Part shown: one piece after another, positions 1 through 8,578 of the stretch | Position numbering within the stretch: the stretch's first letter is position 1 | Layout of the letters: every line of letters starts with the position of its first letter | NCBI GenBank assembly: GCA_022844575.1 | Contig: JALHLL010000013.1 | Location: 1-28,425 of the forward strand | DNA: 28,425 bases | From: a bacterium | Lineage (GTDB): Bacteria; Bacteroidota; Ignavibacteria; Kapaibacteriales; UBA961 | Direction of reading: 5' to 3' | Position numbers and translations under genes: made by a program | The notes under the pieces: model-generated | Seen by the model: only the letters and a program-made list of their open reading frames with translations | Databases searched by the model: none | What the model was told of the DNA's origin: nothing

Positions 1-113
1 TTGCCGGCTTCCAACCCTTGGCTCGGTTTTTCAATTTCATCTCGAAAAATCCACAAATGACCTTGCTTTAATCGTCGCCGACTACCCTTTAAGATTACAA
101 TAGGCAATTCCAT
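1..113 (-). CDS. RlmI-like class I SAM-dependent rRNA methyltransferase, N-terminal fragment (cut by window edge)
   Basis: A frame opens with ATG at 113 and stays open to position 1, giving 37 residues. It is preceded by AAGGAAATAT, a good ribosome binding site at normal spacing. The peptide reads MELPIVILKGSRRRLKQGHL, followed by WIFRDEIEK. This matches the start of RlmI/YccW-type 23S rRNA cytosine methyltransferases: a PUA-like domain with 'LK.GRe.rl..GHpWvF..EIe' and then a Pro/Gly turn. In that family the N-terminal PUA-like domain contacts rRNA and the Rossmann methyltransferase domain follows; here that part lies beyond the window. The family call rests on the short N-terminal signature only. 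The gene starts 77 bases downstream of the protease stop, on the same strand. Confidence 0.6.
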   Translation of the reverse strand, partial: MELPIVILKGSRRRLKQGHLWIFRDEIEKPSQGLEAG

Positions 114-190
114 ATATTTCCTTATTGATTATACATTATCCGCTCGATTACCTATTAAATTTAATAGTCATGAATACATTTAATCGAATT

Positions 191-3034
191 TTACTTATTA
201 ATAATTATTTTTTCCGTGAAAGAACCAATTTTTACAAAATAAATACCCGCCTGAAACACTTCCGTCGGAACTGTTGCCGTTGCATTATTACCGCTTGACA
301 CAGTCGAAAATTCATATACCGTTCTACCGAATAAATCGCTTATTATTCCTTTATGTTCCGATATTCCATTCGTACTTATATACAAAGTGTGTGTAACCGG
401 ATTCGGAAATACCGACACTGTTTTTTCGGGAATATATTCATTAATATTTGTAATAGTTGTCATACAATCTTTTAATGATTGTGCAAGTTCCCCTTTAGTC
501 CATGCCGAGCCCATACATATTTCGCAAGAACGATTTTCATTCGGAGCAATAGCACCTGTAAATTTCGTTCCGATTGCCACTTGTATATCACCTATTGTTG
601 ATGTTTGCACGGCTGTTCCACTATTTAAGAGAGCAATTTTCTCTTGAAGAGAAACAATATCATCATCCAATACTTGTGCTGCTCCGACAGCTGCCGGAAC
701 ATCCTCATTTTTTTCCGAACGAACCGAAAACCCGACATAAGGATATATTCCTACGCGAGACACAATTTCAGCAGCACATGGTATGCAACCATCCGGTATG
801 GCTTCAGGAAAAAGGGCCGCTTTATTATCGCTTCCCTGAGGGCCTATATCCAAATCAAAAAAATAACCAAGAGCAATATTGTTCAAAGATTTACCGGACA
901 TGTTCTTGAGTCTGTGGATTATTTTTATTGCATTCGGAATATTGCTGTCCACTGCAAAATCGGTATATATTTCAATGCCGATTTTTGTATTTTCTCCGGC
1001 TACACTATCGTCAATTATTCTTATGGTTGGCGTTTTACTTGAAAGAGTTTGAGTAACTCTAAAATCCGATGAATTGGAAAATGCGCTTACCGCTTTTGTA
1101 CTTTCAGCATGTGTAACAATAAATCCCGAACTATTATTTGCTGATGTATTGCTTCCATTATAAATAAAATTACCGTATGATGTCAACTCCAATCCGTTTC
1201 CTCTTCTGTCCTCATTATTAATTGTCCCCGCAAAACCTATATACCCATTATCGCCTGCACTTATTGTTAGCGAGTCGGTAGAGAAATCGGTCATATCATT
1301 CGTAGGGACAAAATTGATAAGGAAAAAATCAGGCTTTTGCGTTGCGGCTTCAATAGATATACGCAATAATTCGGGCTTTAAAGATGCTTTTTGTACCACA
1401 AAGCTGAATTTAGGTAATGTAATTTTTTCAGCCGATTCCATTGAACCTACTGAATGAACCGAATCCACCATTGTAATGGAACCTTGTTCTTTATACGGTT
1501 GGGAAGCCGTAAAACGTATATCCGTTGCTTTTGCAAGTCTATTTTCCACTTTTATTACAACATCTACCGTATCATTCATTTCAAATTTGTTTGTTAGGAT
1601 ATTATTTTGTCCTTTTCTCACATAAAAATCCGCATCATTATATACAATAGCACTTTGCCCAAACGGGTTTTTCGTAATAGCATTCAACATATTTACTCTT
1701 TCCGGCAAAATAAATTCCAAAGGTCTTCCACCCTCGTCCATTTTATCACCGGTTCTGCGTACATGTTCACAAATTTGTACACCACTATATTCGGGGAATT
1801 TTGCCATTGTTACTGCAACTATGCCCGCAACCAATGGGCATGCGGAGGATGTACCATTAAATTGACCATAAGCATTATTCGGAAGTACCGTAAAGAAATT
1901 TTCACCCGGAGCCATAATATCACAACCCACACCGTATGTTGATGATAGTGCTTTCTGATCATAATAATACGAATTGCCAACACCTAAAACACCATTATAA
2001 TTTGAAGGATAATAAATGGAATCATCCGATGTATTTCCCGCAGCTGCAACAACCGCGCAACCTTTACTAATCGCATACTGAATTATGGAATTGTTTATTG
2101 CCGAATAAAAATTCGGCGTTCCCCAACTACAACTAATAACCTGAACATTTCTTTTTGCTGCATACATTATCCCTTCATATCCGTTAAATATCCCCGTTGA
2201 ACCCATTTTTCCCGCTTTTACTGCAAGTAATTTACTTCTGAATCCTGTCCCGATTCCCCCCGTTTTATTATCAGGCATAGCGCAAGCATTTCCTGCTGCT
2301 TGTGTACCGTGCGAATCCTCAACCGAATATTGATTCGGATTGGAACCATCCTCGCGCCATGTTAAATTGACACCTTTATAATCATCGACATATCCATTAC
2401 CATCATTATCTATATTATCATTCGGTATTTCGGCATTATTTATCGCAAGTTTATTCTCAAACTCGAGATGCGTTATATCAATTCCATTATCAACAATCGC
2501 AATTATGTAATTGCTATCACCTTGTGTAATTTCCCATGCTTCCAGAACCTTCATAACATCCAAATTCGGTTTTTGCGAATCGAGTAAATTGTCGTTCGGG
2601 GCAGTAAATACCGATTCAATTGCAATAGGTTCAGCTATTTCAACAGCCGATACTTTAAGTTTTAATAAGCGACACATTCTTTCGGGTGATTCATTTCCCG
2701 AATATCGTACTCTAAATGTCCTTAATACATAATCTTCCGTCACTCGTAATTCTGTCAAATTTGTGTTACGTGTGGCATTTGACCGTTGAGAAAAAGAAAG
2801 CGGATTGAATGTAATGCTTTCTTCCGGTTTTAATACCTGCCATACTACCTCACATCCTATCCTATGCAACTCAGCATTCACTTTATCTTTATCCATATAA
2901 CCGGAACGCATACGTACCATTATTTCATTTGGGACGAAACTTGCTTCCGAGCTTTGTTTTTGAGAAAAAGCAGGTATAAAGAGTAATAGGAAAAAACTTA
3001 GTAAACAGATAGTAAGATTCTGAAACGTTTTCAT
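191..3034 (-). CDS. Secreted subtilisin-like (S8) serine protease with T9SS type A sorting domain
   Basis: 947 residues. A signal peptide spans about 1-24 (hydrophobic run, then AFS before Gln25). A propeptide-like region covers about 30-150 (VPNEIMVRM start). The S8 catalytic domain covers about 165-455, with Asp182 in IVDNGID, His242 in DSHGT, oxyanion Asn334 in AAGN and Ser396 in NGTSSA, so the triad is intact. Residues 205-218 (NDNIDNDGNGYVDD) resemble a calcium-binding Asp/Asn loop often inserted in Bacteroidota S8 proteases. A long beta-rich region follows. The last ~75 residues (from VSVFPNPV to KIIINK) form a typical type A sorting domain, directing export through the T9SS and surface attachment or release. 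Four cysteines lie just before that domain (about 835-870). It appears to be a single transcription unit between surE and the RlmI-like gene. Substrate unknown. Confidence 0.93.
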   Translation of the reverse strand: MKTFQNLTICLLSFFLLLFIPAFSQKQSSEASFVPNEIMVRMRSGYMDKDKVNAELHRIGCEVVWQVLKPEESITFNPLSFSQRSNATRNTNLTELRVTEDYVLRTFRVRYSGNESPERMCRLLKLKVSAVEIAEPIAIESVFTAPNDNLLDSQKPNLDVMKVLEAWEITQGDSNYIIAIVDNGIDITHLEFENKLAINNAEIPNDNIDNDGNGYVDDYKGVNLTWREDGSNPNQYSVEDSHGTQAAGNACAMPDNKTGGIGTGFRSKLLAVKAGKMGSTGIFNGYEGIMYAAKRNVQVISCSWGTPNFYSAINNSIIQYAISKGCAVVAAAGNTSDDSIYYPSNYNGVLGVGNSYYYDQKALSSTYGVGCDIMAPGENFFTVLPNNAYGQFNGTSSACPLVAGIVAVTMAKFPEYSGVQICEHVRRTGDKMDEGGRPLEFILPERVNMLNAITKNPFGQSAIVYNDADFYVRKGQNNILTNKFEMNDTVDVVIKVENRLAKATDIRFTASQPYKEQGSITMVDSVHSVGSMESAEKITLPKFSFVVQKASLKPELLRISIEAATQKPDFFLINFVPTNDMTDFSTDSLTISAGDNGYIGFAGTINNEDRRGNGLELTSYGNFIYNGSNTSANNSSGFIVTHAESTKAVSAFSNSSDFRVTQTLSSKTPTIRIIDDSVAGENTKIGIEIYTDFAVDSNIPNAIKIIHRLKNMSGKSLNNIALGYFFDLDIGPQGSDNKAALFPEAIPDGCIPCAAEIVSRVGIYPYVGFSVRSEKNEDVPAAVGAAQVLDDDIVSLQEKIALLNSGTAVQTSTIGDIQVAIGTKFTGAIAPNENRSCEICMGSAWTKGELAQSLKDCMTTITNINEYIPEKTVSVFPNPVTHTLYISTNGISEHKGIISDLFGRTVYEFSTVSSGNNATATVPTEVFQAGIYFVKIGSFTEKIIINK

Positions 3035-3118
3035 AGTATCAACAATAGTGGTGGATAGCCGTATTTCAAGGAGACACTTTCAGAGCAAAAATTTCATATA
3101 GTTAAATATTTCTCTATT

Positions 3119-3889
3119 CTAGGTTACAGATGGAATAACTCCACTATTACGCAACCGCTCAAGCACTTTATCGTTGGTCATCTCATAATGAATCGGAGTT
3201 ATAGAAACATACCCTTCAGCTAAAGCGCCATCGTCAGTCATGCCATCAGCATCAATGGCGTGATATGTACCCTTAATCCAGTAATATTCCCTTTCCATTG
3301 GGTCATACCTTTTTTCATATTTATCTTCCCACATAGATTTGCTGAGCCGAGTAAAACGCATACCTTTTACTTTTTCTAAAGGTATGGTAGGTACATTCAC
3401 ATTCAAAAGCGTGCCTGCCGGAATATTCATCTCCGGCATTTGTAAAGCGATCTTTTTCGCAAACATTGCCGCAGCCGACATATCAGCATCATATGAGAAA
3501 GAAGTAAGTGAAACAGCTATTGCCGGAATGCCCATCATCATCGCTTCCGTTGCTGCCGATACCGTACCGGAATACAGTATATTAATAGAGGTATTAGCCC
3601 CATGGTTTATGCCTGATACAACGATATCCGGTCTTATATCCAAAAGTGAACTGATTCCCAACTTTACACAGTCGGCAGGCGTACCATTCACGGCATAACC
3701 GAACATTTCACCATTACGATGAAATTGAACGGCTCGTAACGGACTGCTTACCGTAAGGGCGTGACCGACTGCACTTTGTTGCCTATCGGGTGCAACGACC
3801 ATAACATTACCTATCCGACGAAGCTCATGAACCAAAGCATATATACCCGGTGAATCTATACCGTCATCATTCGTAACAAGAATATTCAT
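3119..3889 (-). CDS. surE: 5'/3'-nucleotidase SurE
   Basis: 256 residues, the usual SurE length. The metal-binding set is complete: Asp8-Asp9 in the N-terminal TNDDGIDSPG, Ser39 in RQQSAVGHALT and Asn95 in SGINHGANTS. SurE removes phosphate from nucleoside 5'- and 3'-monophosphates and can act as an exopolyphosphatase; it is cytosolic. The start is the ATG directly at the conserved MNILVTNDDG, with an AGGA-like site about ten bases upstream. It lies downstream of the LOG-family gene on the same strand across a 90-base gap that holds a weak terminator-like hairpin, so co-transcription is possible but not certain. Confidence 0.97.
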   Translation of the reverse strand: MNILVTNDDGIDSPGIYALVHELRRIGNVMVVAPDRQQSAVGHALTVSSPLRAVQFHRNGEMFGYAVNGTPADCVKLGISSLLDIRPDIVVSGINHGANTSINILYSGTVSAATEAMMMGIPAIAVSLTSFSYDADMSAAAMFAKKIALQMPEMNIPAGTLLNVNVPTIPLEKVKGMRFTRLSKSMWEDKYEKRYDPMEREYYWIKGTYHAIDADGMTDDGALAEGYVSITPIHYEMTNDKVLERLRNSGVIPSVT

Positions 3890-3942
3890 TATTTACCAAT
3901 CCTCATATTACATTTTCCTTCACATCAATGCGAAATTAGAGG

Positions 3943-3974
3943 AAAAAAGACGATTTAACCTTCGTTGAAGATCG
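3943..3974 (-). terminator. Weak terminator-like hairpin after the LOG-family gene
   Basis: On the minus strand, CGAT and ATCG arms (3971-3974 with 3951-3954) enclose a CTTC-AAC-GAAG hairpin, and the structure is followed by TCTTTTTT. It sits directly behind the stop codon of the LOG-family gene. The stem is short and bulged, so it may only attenuate read-through into surE. Confidence 0.3.
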
Positions 3975-3979
3975 AACTG

Positions 3980-4561
3980 TTATATTTCATCCTCATGTAT
4001 CCACTTAATACCGGGTTGATGTACAAAATGTTCCATTTTAGATAAAAGTGCTTCAACAGAGTTATGAATGAGCAGAAGTTCCTTATGCTCTCCGTTTATG
4101 TAACCGTTTTCAACCATTGTATTCACCATTAATGAAAGGGCATCATAATACCCCATCACATTAAGCACACCAATCGGCTTATTATGTAAGCCCAGTTGTG
4201 CCCATGTAAGAATTTCAAACAATTCCTCCAGTGTACCATAACCACCCGGCAAGGCAATAAAACCATCGGACATAGTGTGCATAAGCATTTTTCTTTCATG
4301 CATTGTTCCGACAATTATCAATTCGGTCAGATTATCATGTCGAATTTCCTTATCACTCAAAAAATCAGGTATCACACCTTTTACAATACCGCCGACAGAA
4401 AGTGCACCATCGGCTACAGCACCCATCAACCCTATTTTCGCACCGCCATACACTATCTCTTTTCCTTGCGAAGCCAGTACCTTACCTACATTAAATGCCT
4501 CATCTTTGAAATCCGGTTGCGTACCCGAACTCGACCCGCAAAAGATTGTGATTGTTTTCAT
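3980..4561 (-). CDS. LOG-family (TIGR00730) nucleotide 5'-monophosphate phosphoribohydrolase
   Basis: 193 residues, Rossmann-like. Family hallmarks are visible: FCGSSSG at 7-13, YGGAKIGLMGAVA at 38-50, the Arg90-Lys91 pair after MHE, and PGGYGTLEE at 105-113. The family ('lysine decarboxylase' in older annotations, Lonely Guy in plants) hydrolyses AMP or cytokinin-riboside monophosphates to free base plus ribose 5-phosphate; the older decarboxylase label is incorrect for it. Four bases separate its ATG from the stop of the upstream exported protein. The upstream gene's last codons (TGG AAG TAA) supply the GGAAG ribosome binding site, so the two are very probably translationally coupled. The bacterial substrate cannot be told from sequence. 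Confidence 0.92.
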   Translation of the reverse strand: MKTITIFCGSSSGTQPDFKDEAFNVGKVLASQGKEIVYGGAKIGLMGAVADGALSVGGIVKGVIPDFLSDKEIRHDNLTELIIVGTMHERKMLMHTMSDGFIALPGGYGTLEELFEILTWAQLGLHNKPIGVLNVMGYYDALSLMVNTMVENGYINGEHKELLLIHNSVEALLSKMEHFVHQPGIKWIHEDEI

Positions 4562-4565
4562 AACT

Positions 4566-5354
4566 TTACTTCCATATGTCTAATTCTATATCAATCAGTG
4601 ATCGTTTATCCTTATGTAGCCGAATCCACATTATTTCTTTGCATGTACCATCTCTTTGATTACAGTTGTATGTATACCCCGCATAGATGTTTTCTTCCGT
4701 TTCTTTTTCCGTATCAGGATTTCCCAACTCTCGAATAATCAAATCATAGTCTGAAACTTGTCTGTTTTCACCCTTATGCAATTGCTTCATGTGCTCCGAT
4801 AGATTCTCCTTTGTGTATTCAACCAAATACACATCTCTTTTGTCATATCTTTTGTAATAATTCCTCGACTTCCAATCATCATAAGAAAGATGTTTTACAT
4901 TCATCTCATATACTGAACATAAGCTATCGTTAAATACCCTCCTCACTTTATCACAAACATATTTTAAAAAAATACTATCTACTATATAATATAATCTGTT
5001 ATACTGAAGTAATCCTCCTCTACCGAAGCCCAAAGTATCGAAACCATTACCATTTGCAACAAAAAAAATAGTCTTTACATCAACTAGTGTACTTTTCCGT
5101 ATCATTTTGCTATATGGTTTATCCTTTTTCATTTTTTCAACCATAGCATACACAAAATCAATTTCTTTATCATTAGTGATTTTTTGTCTTTGCCTACCGA
5201 AGAAGTGCAGCACTTCTTTACTCTCTATCGCTTTAGCAAAACATATACCCCAACCAGCGGAACAGAACTCAACACTTTTTTGAAAAGTTTGAGTTTGAGC
5301 CGAAAGTTCGGATACACAAAGTGTAAAAATCAATATACTGATTATTGTATTCAT
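4566..5354 (-). CDS. Hypothetical exported protein
   Basis: 262 residues. A signal peptide spans about 1-19 (ISILIFTLCVSELSA, then Gln20), so it is exported to the periplasm or beyond. I do not recognise a family. Visible features: two cysteines near the mature N terminus in FCSAGWGICF, a charged middle with many Lys/Tyr, and a C-terminal stretch (about 205-262) with ELGNPDTE and later aromatic strands. That stretch loosely recalls the 'LGkP... W.Y ... I.F' layout of small BamE/SmpA-like domains, but this is too weak to use as a call. It is translationally coupled to the LOG-family gene downstream (4-base gap) and lies 42 bases below the FlK-like thioesterase stop. By eye it is more AT-rich than surE or mtaB. 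Confidence 0.75.
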   Translation of the reverse strand: MNTIISILIFTLCVSELSAQTQTFQKSVEFCSAGWGICFAKAIESKEVLHFFGRQRQKITNDKEIDFVYAMVEKMKKDKPYSKMIRKSTLVDVKTIFFVANGNGFDTLGFGRGGLLQYNRLYYIVDSIFLKYVCDKVRRVFNDSLCSVYEMNVKHLSYDDWKSRNYYKRYDKRDVYLVEYTKENLSEHMKQLHKGENRQVSDYDLIIRELGNPDTEKETEENIYAGYTYNCNQRDGTCKEIMWIRLHKDKRSLIDIELDIWK

Positions 5355-5396
5355 CAGATTTCACAACAAAACAGTTGATACTCTATTTTGTTTCGT

Positions 5397-5792
5397 CTAA
5401 TACAGATACGCATCTTCCACCATTTTCTTTATTTCCATGTCAGGCAATACAATCTGTATTTGCATACCGGAAGCAATAAGCCGATCACCATGTTTCGCTT
5501 CGATTTCGCATACGATCTTTTTGCCTTTCATTTCGGTAACCTTCGCTATAATACGCACCGTAGCGCCAACAGGAGCCATAGCATGATGCCTTATCTCCAC
5601 CAAACCTCCGATAGCATTTTCATACGGTTCAAAATACGGTTCAATGGCTCTTCTGGCAACAACTTCGGCATAATAACATAACCAATAGGTAGAAAGTACT
5701 CTATGTATTAAACGTCCTTCCAAATGTGCCGTCATTTCTTCCGTTACCGTTATACTCAACTCGGCAATAGACTGTTCCACCATCGTATTCAT
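5397..5792 (-). CDS. FlK-like hotdog acyl-CoA thioesterase
   Basis: 131 residues from the ATG at 5792. The longer frame opens only with a TTG at 5807, whereas ATG 5792 has AAAGGAAG just upstream, so 5792 is preferred. The protein is a single hotdog fold resembling fluoroacetyl-CoA thioesterase FlK: VLSTYWLCYYAEVVARRA, then EPYFEP, then VEIRHHAMAPVG and a terminal strand SGMQIQIVL. Glu43 and His70 align by eye with catalytic Glu and His of FlK. In most bacteria such proteins are general thioesterases of unknown acyl substrate, so fluoroacetate specificity should not be assumed. A TATTTTTG promoter-like box lies 25 bases upstream, in the region shared with divergent mtaB. Confidence 0.8.
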   Translation of the reverse strand: MNTMVEQSIAELSITVTEEMTAHLEGRLIHRVLSTYWLCYYAEVVARRAIEPYFEPYENAIGGLVEIRHHAMAPVGATVRIIAKVTEMKGKKIVCEIEAKHGDRLIASGMQIQIVLPDMEIKKMVEDAYLY

Positions 5793-5817
5793 CAAACTTC
5801 CTTTCAATACTTCGGCA

Positions 5818-5825
5818 CAAAAATA
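5818..5825 (-). promoter_or_regulatory. Possible Bacteroidota-type -7 box (TATTTTTG) for the FlK-like thioesterase
   Basis: On the minus strand the sequence reads TATTTTTG, an exact match to the TAnnTTTG -7 consensus known for Bacteroidota primary sigma factors. It ends 25 bases before the chosen ATG at 5792. No clear TTG-type -33 partner was found at the expected spacing. Confidence 0.4.
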
Positions 5826-5857
5826 GCCGCAATGATGATTCGACTATAACAATGGAG

Positions 5858-5865
5858 TAATTTTG
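5858..5865 (+). promoter_or_regulatory. Possible -7 box (TAATTTTG) for mtaB
   Basis: TAATTTTG matches TAnnTTTG exactly and ends 25 bases before the mtaB ATG. That is the same placement as the opposing thioesterase box, so the 98-base region 5793-5890 would work as a back-to-back promoter. No convincing -33 element was seen. Confidence 0.4.
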
Positions 5866-5890
5866 TATACTATAACTCATTGATTATGAT

Positions 5891-7231
5891 ATGAATGTCA
5901 GTTTTTATACACTCGGTTGTAAGTTGAACTACGCGGAAAGTGCAGAATTGCGTCACAGATTTGAGCAATCGGGGCATACCGTTGTAGAGTTTGGCGAACC
6001 GACCGATGCAGTTATTATCAATACATGTACTGTCACCGAAAATGCCGATACGGAATGCCGCAAAATCATTCGTCGTGTTTTGCGTACATCCCCTTCCGCT
6101 TTTGTTGGTGTAACGGGCTGTTATGCTCAATTACAACCTGAAGAAATTGCTTCTATAGACGGTGTAGATGCCGTCTTCGGCAGTAAAGAAAAATTTAAGA
6201 TACATGATTTAATCACAGATTTTTCAAAAAAAGAAACTCCTCAAGTATATGTTTCCGATTTGGAAGATGTAGGTTTTGAAGAAGCCCGATCGGCAGAGGG
6301 TGATAGCAGAACACGCGCACACTTAAAATTGCAGGACGGTTGCAATTATAATTGCAGTTTTTGTACCATACCTCTTGCACGCGGTAAAAGCAGAAGCATG
6401 GATTTTCCGCTCATCGAACATAAAATTCAATCGCTGATAGAAGAGGGGTTTCATGAAATTATTTTATCGGGCATTAATTTAGGCGATTATGAAAGCAATG
6501 ATGGGGAAAGATTTTTCGATATTTTACATTTAATTGAACAACTAAAACCAAAAGCACGTTTTCGTATAGGTTCCATAGAACCAAATCTGTTGAAACCCGA
6601 AATTATTAACCTTGTAGCGCAATCGCATATTATTGCACCTCATTTTCATATACCTTTACAAAGCGGATCGCCTGAAATGCTGAAAATGATGCGTAGAAGA
6701 TATAAAGCGGAATATTATTATAATCTTATCCATACGATTAAAGAAAAAATACCGCACTGCTGTATTGGTGTTGATGTAATAGTAGGTTTTCCGGGTGAAA
6801 CCGAAGAACACTTTATGGAAACATTTAATTTCCTTCATCAACTTCCCGTTTCTTATTTGCATGTTTTTACATATTCGGAAAGGGAAAACACACCTGCGGC
6901 AATTTTTCCGGGAAAAGTTTCTCAGAATATTCGCAAAGAAAGAACCAATCGTTTACGCGCTTTATCGGATATGAAAAGACAAGAATTTTACCGATCGCAA
7001 TTAGGCACGGAACAGACTATAATACCCGAATCGTATAATAATGAGCGCAGTACATGGATTGGTTGGTCGGATAATTATATACGGACGGAATTTGCTGCGA
7101 ACATATCTTTATTACAAAAACCGGTTAAAGTAATTCTTAACAGTTTGGATTCCGACATCGTATCGGCGGAATTGTCGGAAAACCAAATTGAAGAAAAACA
7201 ATGGAGCAATTATATACCGCTTTTAGTATAA
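5891..7231 (+). CDS. mtaB: tRNA (N6-threonylcarbamoyladenosine37-C2)-methylthiotransferase MtaB
   Basis: 446 residues, normal for MtaB. The UPF0004 domain (about 1-120) carries the auxiliary-cluster cysteines Cys10 (TLGCKLN), Cys46 (NTCTVT) and Cys77 (GCYAQ). The radical-SAM domain follows, with Cys151, Cys155 and Cys158 in CNYNCSFC. A TRAM-like C-terminal region covers about 375-446. The short TLGCKLNYAE opening and CNYNCSFCTIPLARG are typical of MtaB rather than MiaB or RimO. The enzyme converts t6A37 to ms2t6A37 in ANN-decoding tRNAs. It is the first of only two plus-strand genes, facing away from the FlK-like thioesterase and followed after 29 bases by a methyltransferase-like gene. Confidence 0.93.
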   Translation: MNVSFYTLGCKLNYAESAELRHRFEQSGHTVVEFGEPTDAVIINTCTVTENADTECRKIIRRVLRTSPSAFVGVTGCYAQLQPEEIASIDGVDAVFGSKEKFKIHDLITDFSKKETPQVYVSDLEDVGFEEARSAEGDSRTRAHLKLQDGCNYNCSFCTIPLARGKSRSMDFPLIEHKIQSLIEEGFHEIILSGINLGDYESNDGERFFDILHLIEQLKPKARFRIGSIEPNLLKPEIINLVAQSHIIAPHFHIPLQSGSPEMLKMMRRRYKAEYYYNLIHTIKEKIPHCCIGVDVIVGFPGETEEHFMETFNFLHQLPVSYLHVFTYSERENTPAAIFPGKVSQNIRKERTNRLRALSDMKRQEFYRSQLGTEQTIIPESYNNERSTWIGWSDNYIRTEFAANISLLQKPVKVILNSLDSDIVSAELSENQIEEKQWSNYIPLLV

Positions 7232-7260
7232 AGAACCATTTTTTGATTTTTGTTTAGTCT

Positions 7261-7890
7261 ATGAAAAATACTTTATTAAATCTTTTGATACCAGAGCGGT
7301 ATAAACGGTATAAAGCGAATAAAAAGCAACAAAAAGTAATCGAAGAATGGGAAAAAGAGGGCCGCCCCGTTCCACCACCTCATTTTATAAAACAGGAAAT
7401 AATACGGGATTACCAGAACAGATTCGAATACAATGTGCTTGTGGAAACAGGTACGTATTTGGGTGAGATGGTTGAAGCTCAGAAAGGTTATTTCAATAAA
7501 ATTATTTCGATTGAATTAAGCGAAAAGCTATATACGGATGCCAAGCAGAAATTTTCTAATGACGGCAATGTATTTATTGTTCATGGTGATAGCGGTAAAA
7601 TAATGCCCAAAGTTATCAGCACATTAAATGAACCAGCAATCTTTTGGCTTGATGGACATTATTCGGCGGGGATAACGGCAAAAGGAGAAAAAGAGTGCCC
7701 GATTTTTGAAGAATTACATGCAATATTTAATGGCAAAAAATTAAAGCATGTAATTTTAATTGATGATGCACGGCTGTTTAACGGTACAAACGATTATCCT
7801 ACCATACAGGAATTGAGGGAGTATGTACATAAATTCGACAATACATATACCATATTCGTTGAGGATGATATAATTCGATTTGCGAAGTAG
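7261..7890 (+). CDS. Small class I SAM-dependent methyltransferase-like protein
   Basis: 209 residues. After a basic, helical N-terminal stretch (1-40) comes a Rossmann-like core. Motif I is LVETGTYLGEMV (60-71), strand 2 is ISIELSE (82-88), HGDSGKIMP (108-116) follows, then FWLDGHYSAG (128-137) and VILIDDARLF (164-173). The layout matches methyltransferase-like proteins often found near surface-glycan genes, but no glycan genes are nearby and the acceptor is unknown. It lies 29 bases after mtaB on the same strand and is probably co-transcribed. There is no clear ribosome binding site. It converges on the DUF350/ATP-grasp operon with only 43 bases between stops, and I see no terminator there. 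Confidence 0.7.
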   Translation: MKNTLLNLLIPERYKRYKANKKQQKVIEEWEKEGRPVPPPHFIKQEIIRDYQNRFEYNVLVETGTYLGEMVEAQKGYFNKIISIELSEKLYTDAKQKFSNDGNVFIVHGDSGKIMPKVISTLNEPAIFWLDGHYSAGITAKGEKECPIFEELHAIFNGKKLKHVILIDDARLFNGTNDYPTIQELREYVHKFDNTYTIFVEDDIIRFAK

Positions 7891-7933
7891 TACTACATAT
7901 TGCCTACATTCTATTATTTGTTTAGGACTAAAA

Positions 7934-8578
7934 TTAATATATAGGTTTCAGGTATTTCCACTCTGACGTTTTAAAATGTTCATAGGTATAATACCTATCT
8001 ATGTTGTTCGGCATAACCGCACATACTCCCTGAGTACATTTACTAAGAATACTTGAATCTTGTTTTGAAAACTGTTTGAGTAGTATTTCTATCGTTGTCC
8101 TTTTAAAGACCTCATCTCCTAACGTCGCATTCGGATAATATTCAACCCAGTTTCTCAAGCTATAGTGTTCAGAGTTCAAAACCAAAGTAAAAACAAAATA
8201 TGTATTTTGTGTTTCTTGAAATCCGGTAGAATCATTAATATCATCTTCCTCATAAGAACTTCGCAATCCATACAGCCATGATTTATATTCCTTTAAGGAT
8301 ATATCATGATTCAATGAATAATCCCATACACAATACTCCATAAAACGTAAGGATTGATATAATTTTCTTAATAATTCTTTTAGCATATTATTTCTTTGTG
8401 CCTGATCATCCAAATCCGATATTGCTACAATTGTGTCATGAATGTAAGTCCTCAGCGGATCGCCAGGATACGTAGCAATAGCCACTTGTATAGCGAAGAA
8501 ACAAAGATTGTTATCCTTATATGTATTATTTATATCCGAATGTGAAAACTCAAAAATCATAAACTTAGTAAATATCAC
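7934..8578 (-). CDS. Hypothetical protein, last gene of the DUF350/ATP-grasp operon
   Basis: 214 residues from a GTG at 8578 that overlaps the upstream stop (TAGTG), suggesting coupled translation; an in-frame ATG at 8560 would give 208 residues and is equally possible. There is no signal peptide or membrane span, so it is predicted soluble. The sequence is mixed helix and strand, with a helical first half (about 25-105) and a second half starting TYFVFTLVLNSEHY and ending SEWKYLKPIY. The order 'helical part, short TxVFTLxL strand, helix, C-terminal LKP' loosely resembles DUF1517-type proteins, but I cannot confirm this by eye. Its place at the end of a tightly overlapping operon suggests it works with the ligase and its membrane partners. 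Confidence 0.7.
   Translation of the reverse strand: MIFTKFMIFEFSHSDINNTYKDNNLCFFAIQVAIATYPGDPLRTYIHDTIVAISDLDDQAQRNNMLKELLRKLYQSLRFMEYCVWDYSLNHDISLKEYKSWLYGLRSSYEEDDINDSTGFQETQNTYFVFTLVLNSEHYSLRNWVEYYPNATLGDEVFKRTTIEILLKQFSKQDSSILSKCTQGVCAVMPNNIDRYYTYEHFKTSEWKYLKPIY

Noticed and set aside
3980..4561. Lysine decarboxylase (older label for this family)
   Set aside because: The PGGYGTLEE motif family is a phosphoribohydrolase; there is no PLP-binding lysine context.
5397..5807. TTG at 5807 as start of the FlK-like thioesterase
   Set aside because: The ATG at 5792 has a good ribosome binding site that would lie inside the coding region of the longer form.
7891..7933. Terminator between the converging methyltransferase and the last gene of the DUF350 operon
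   Set aside because: The 43 bases contain no inverted repeat with a T-run on either strand.
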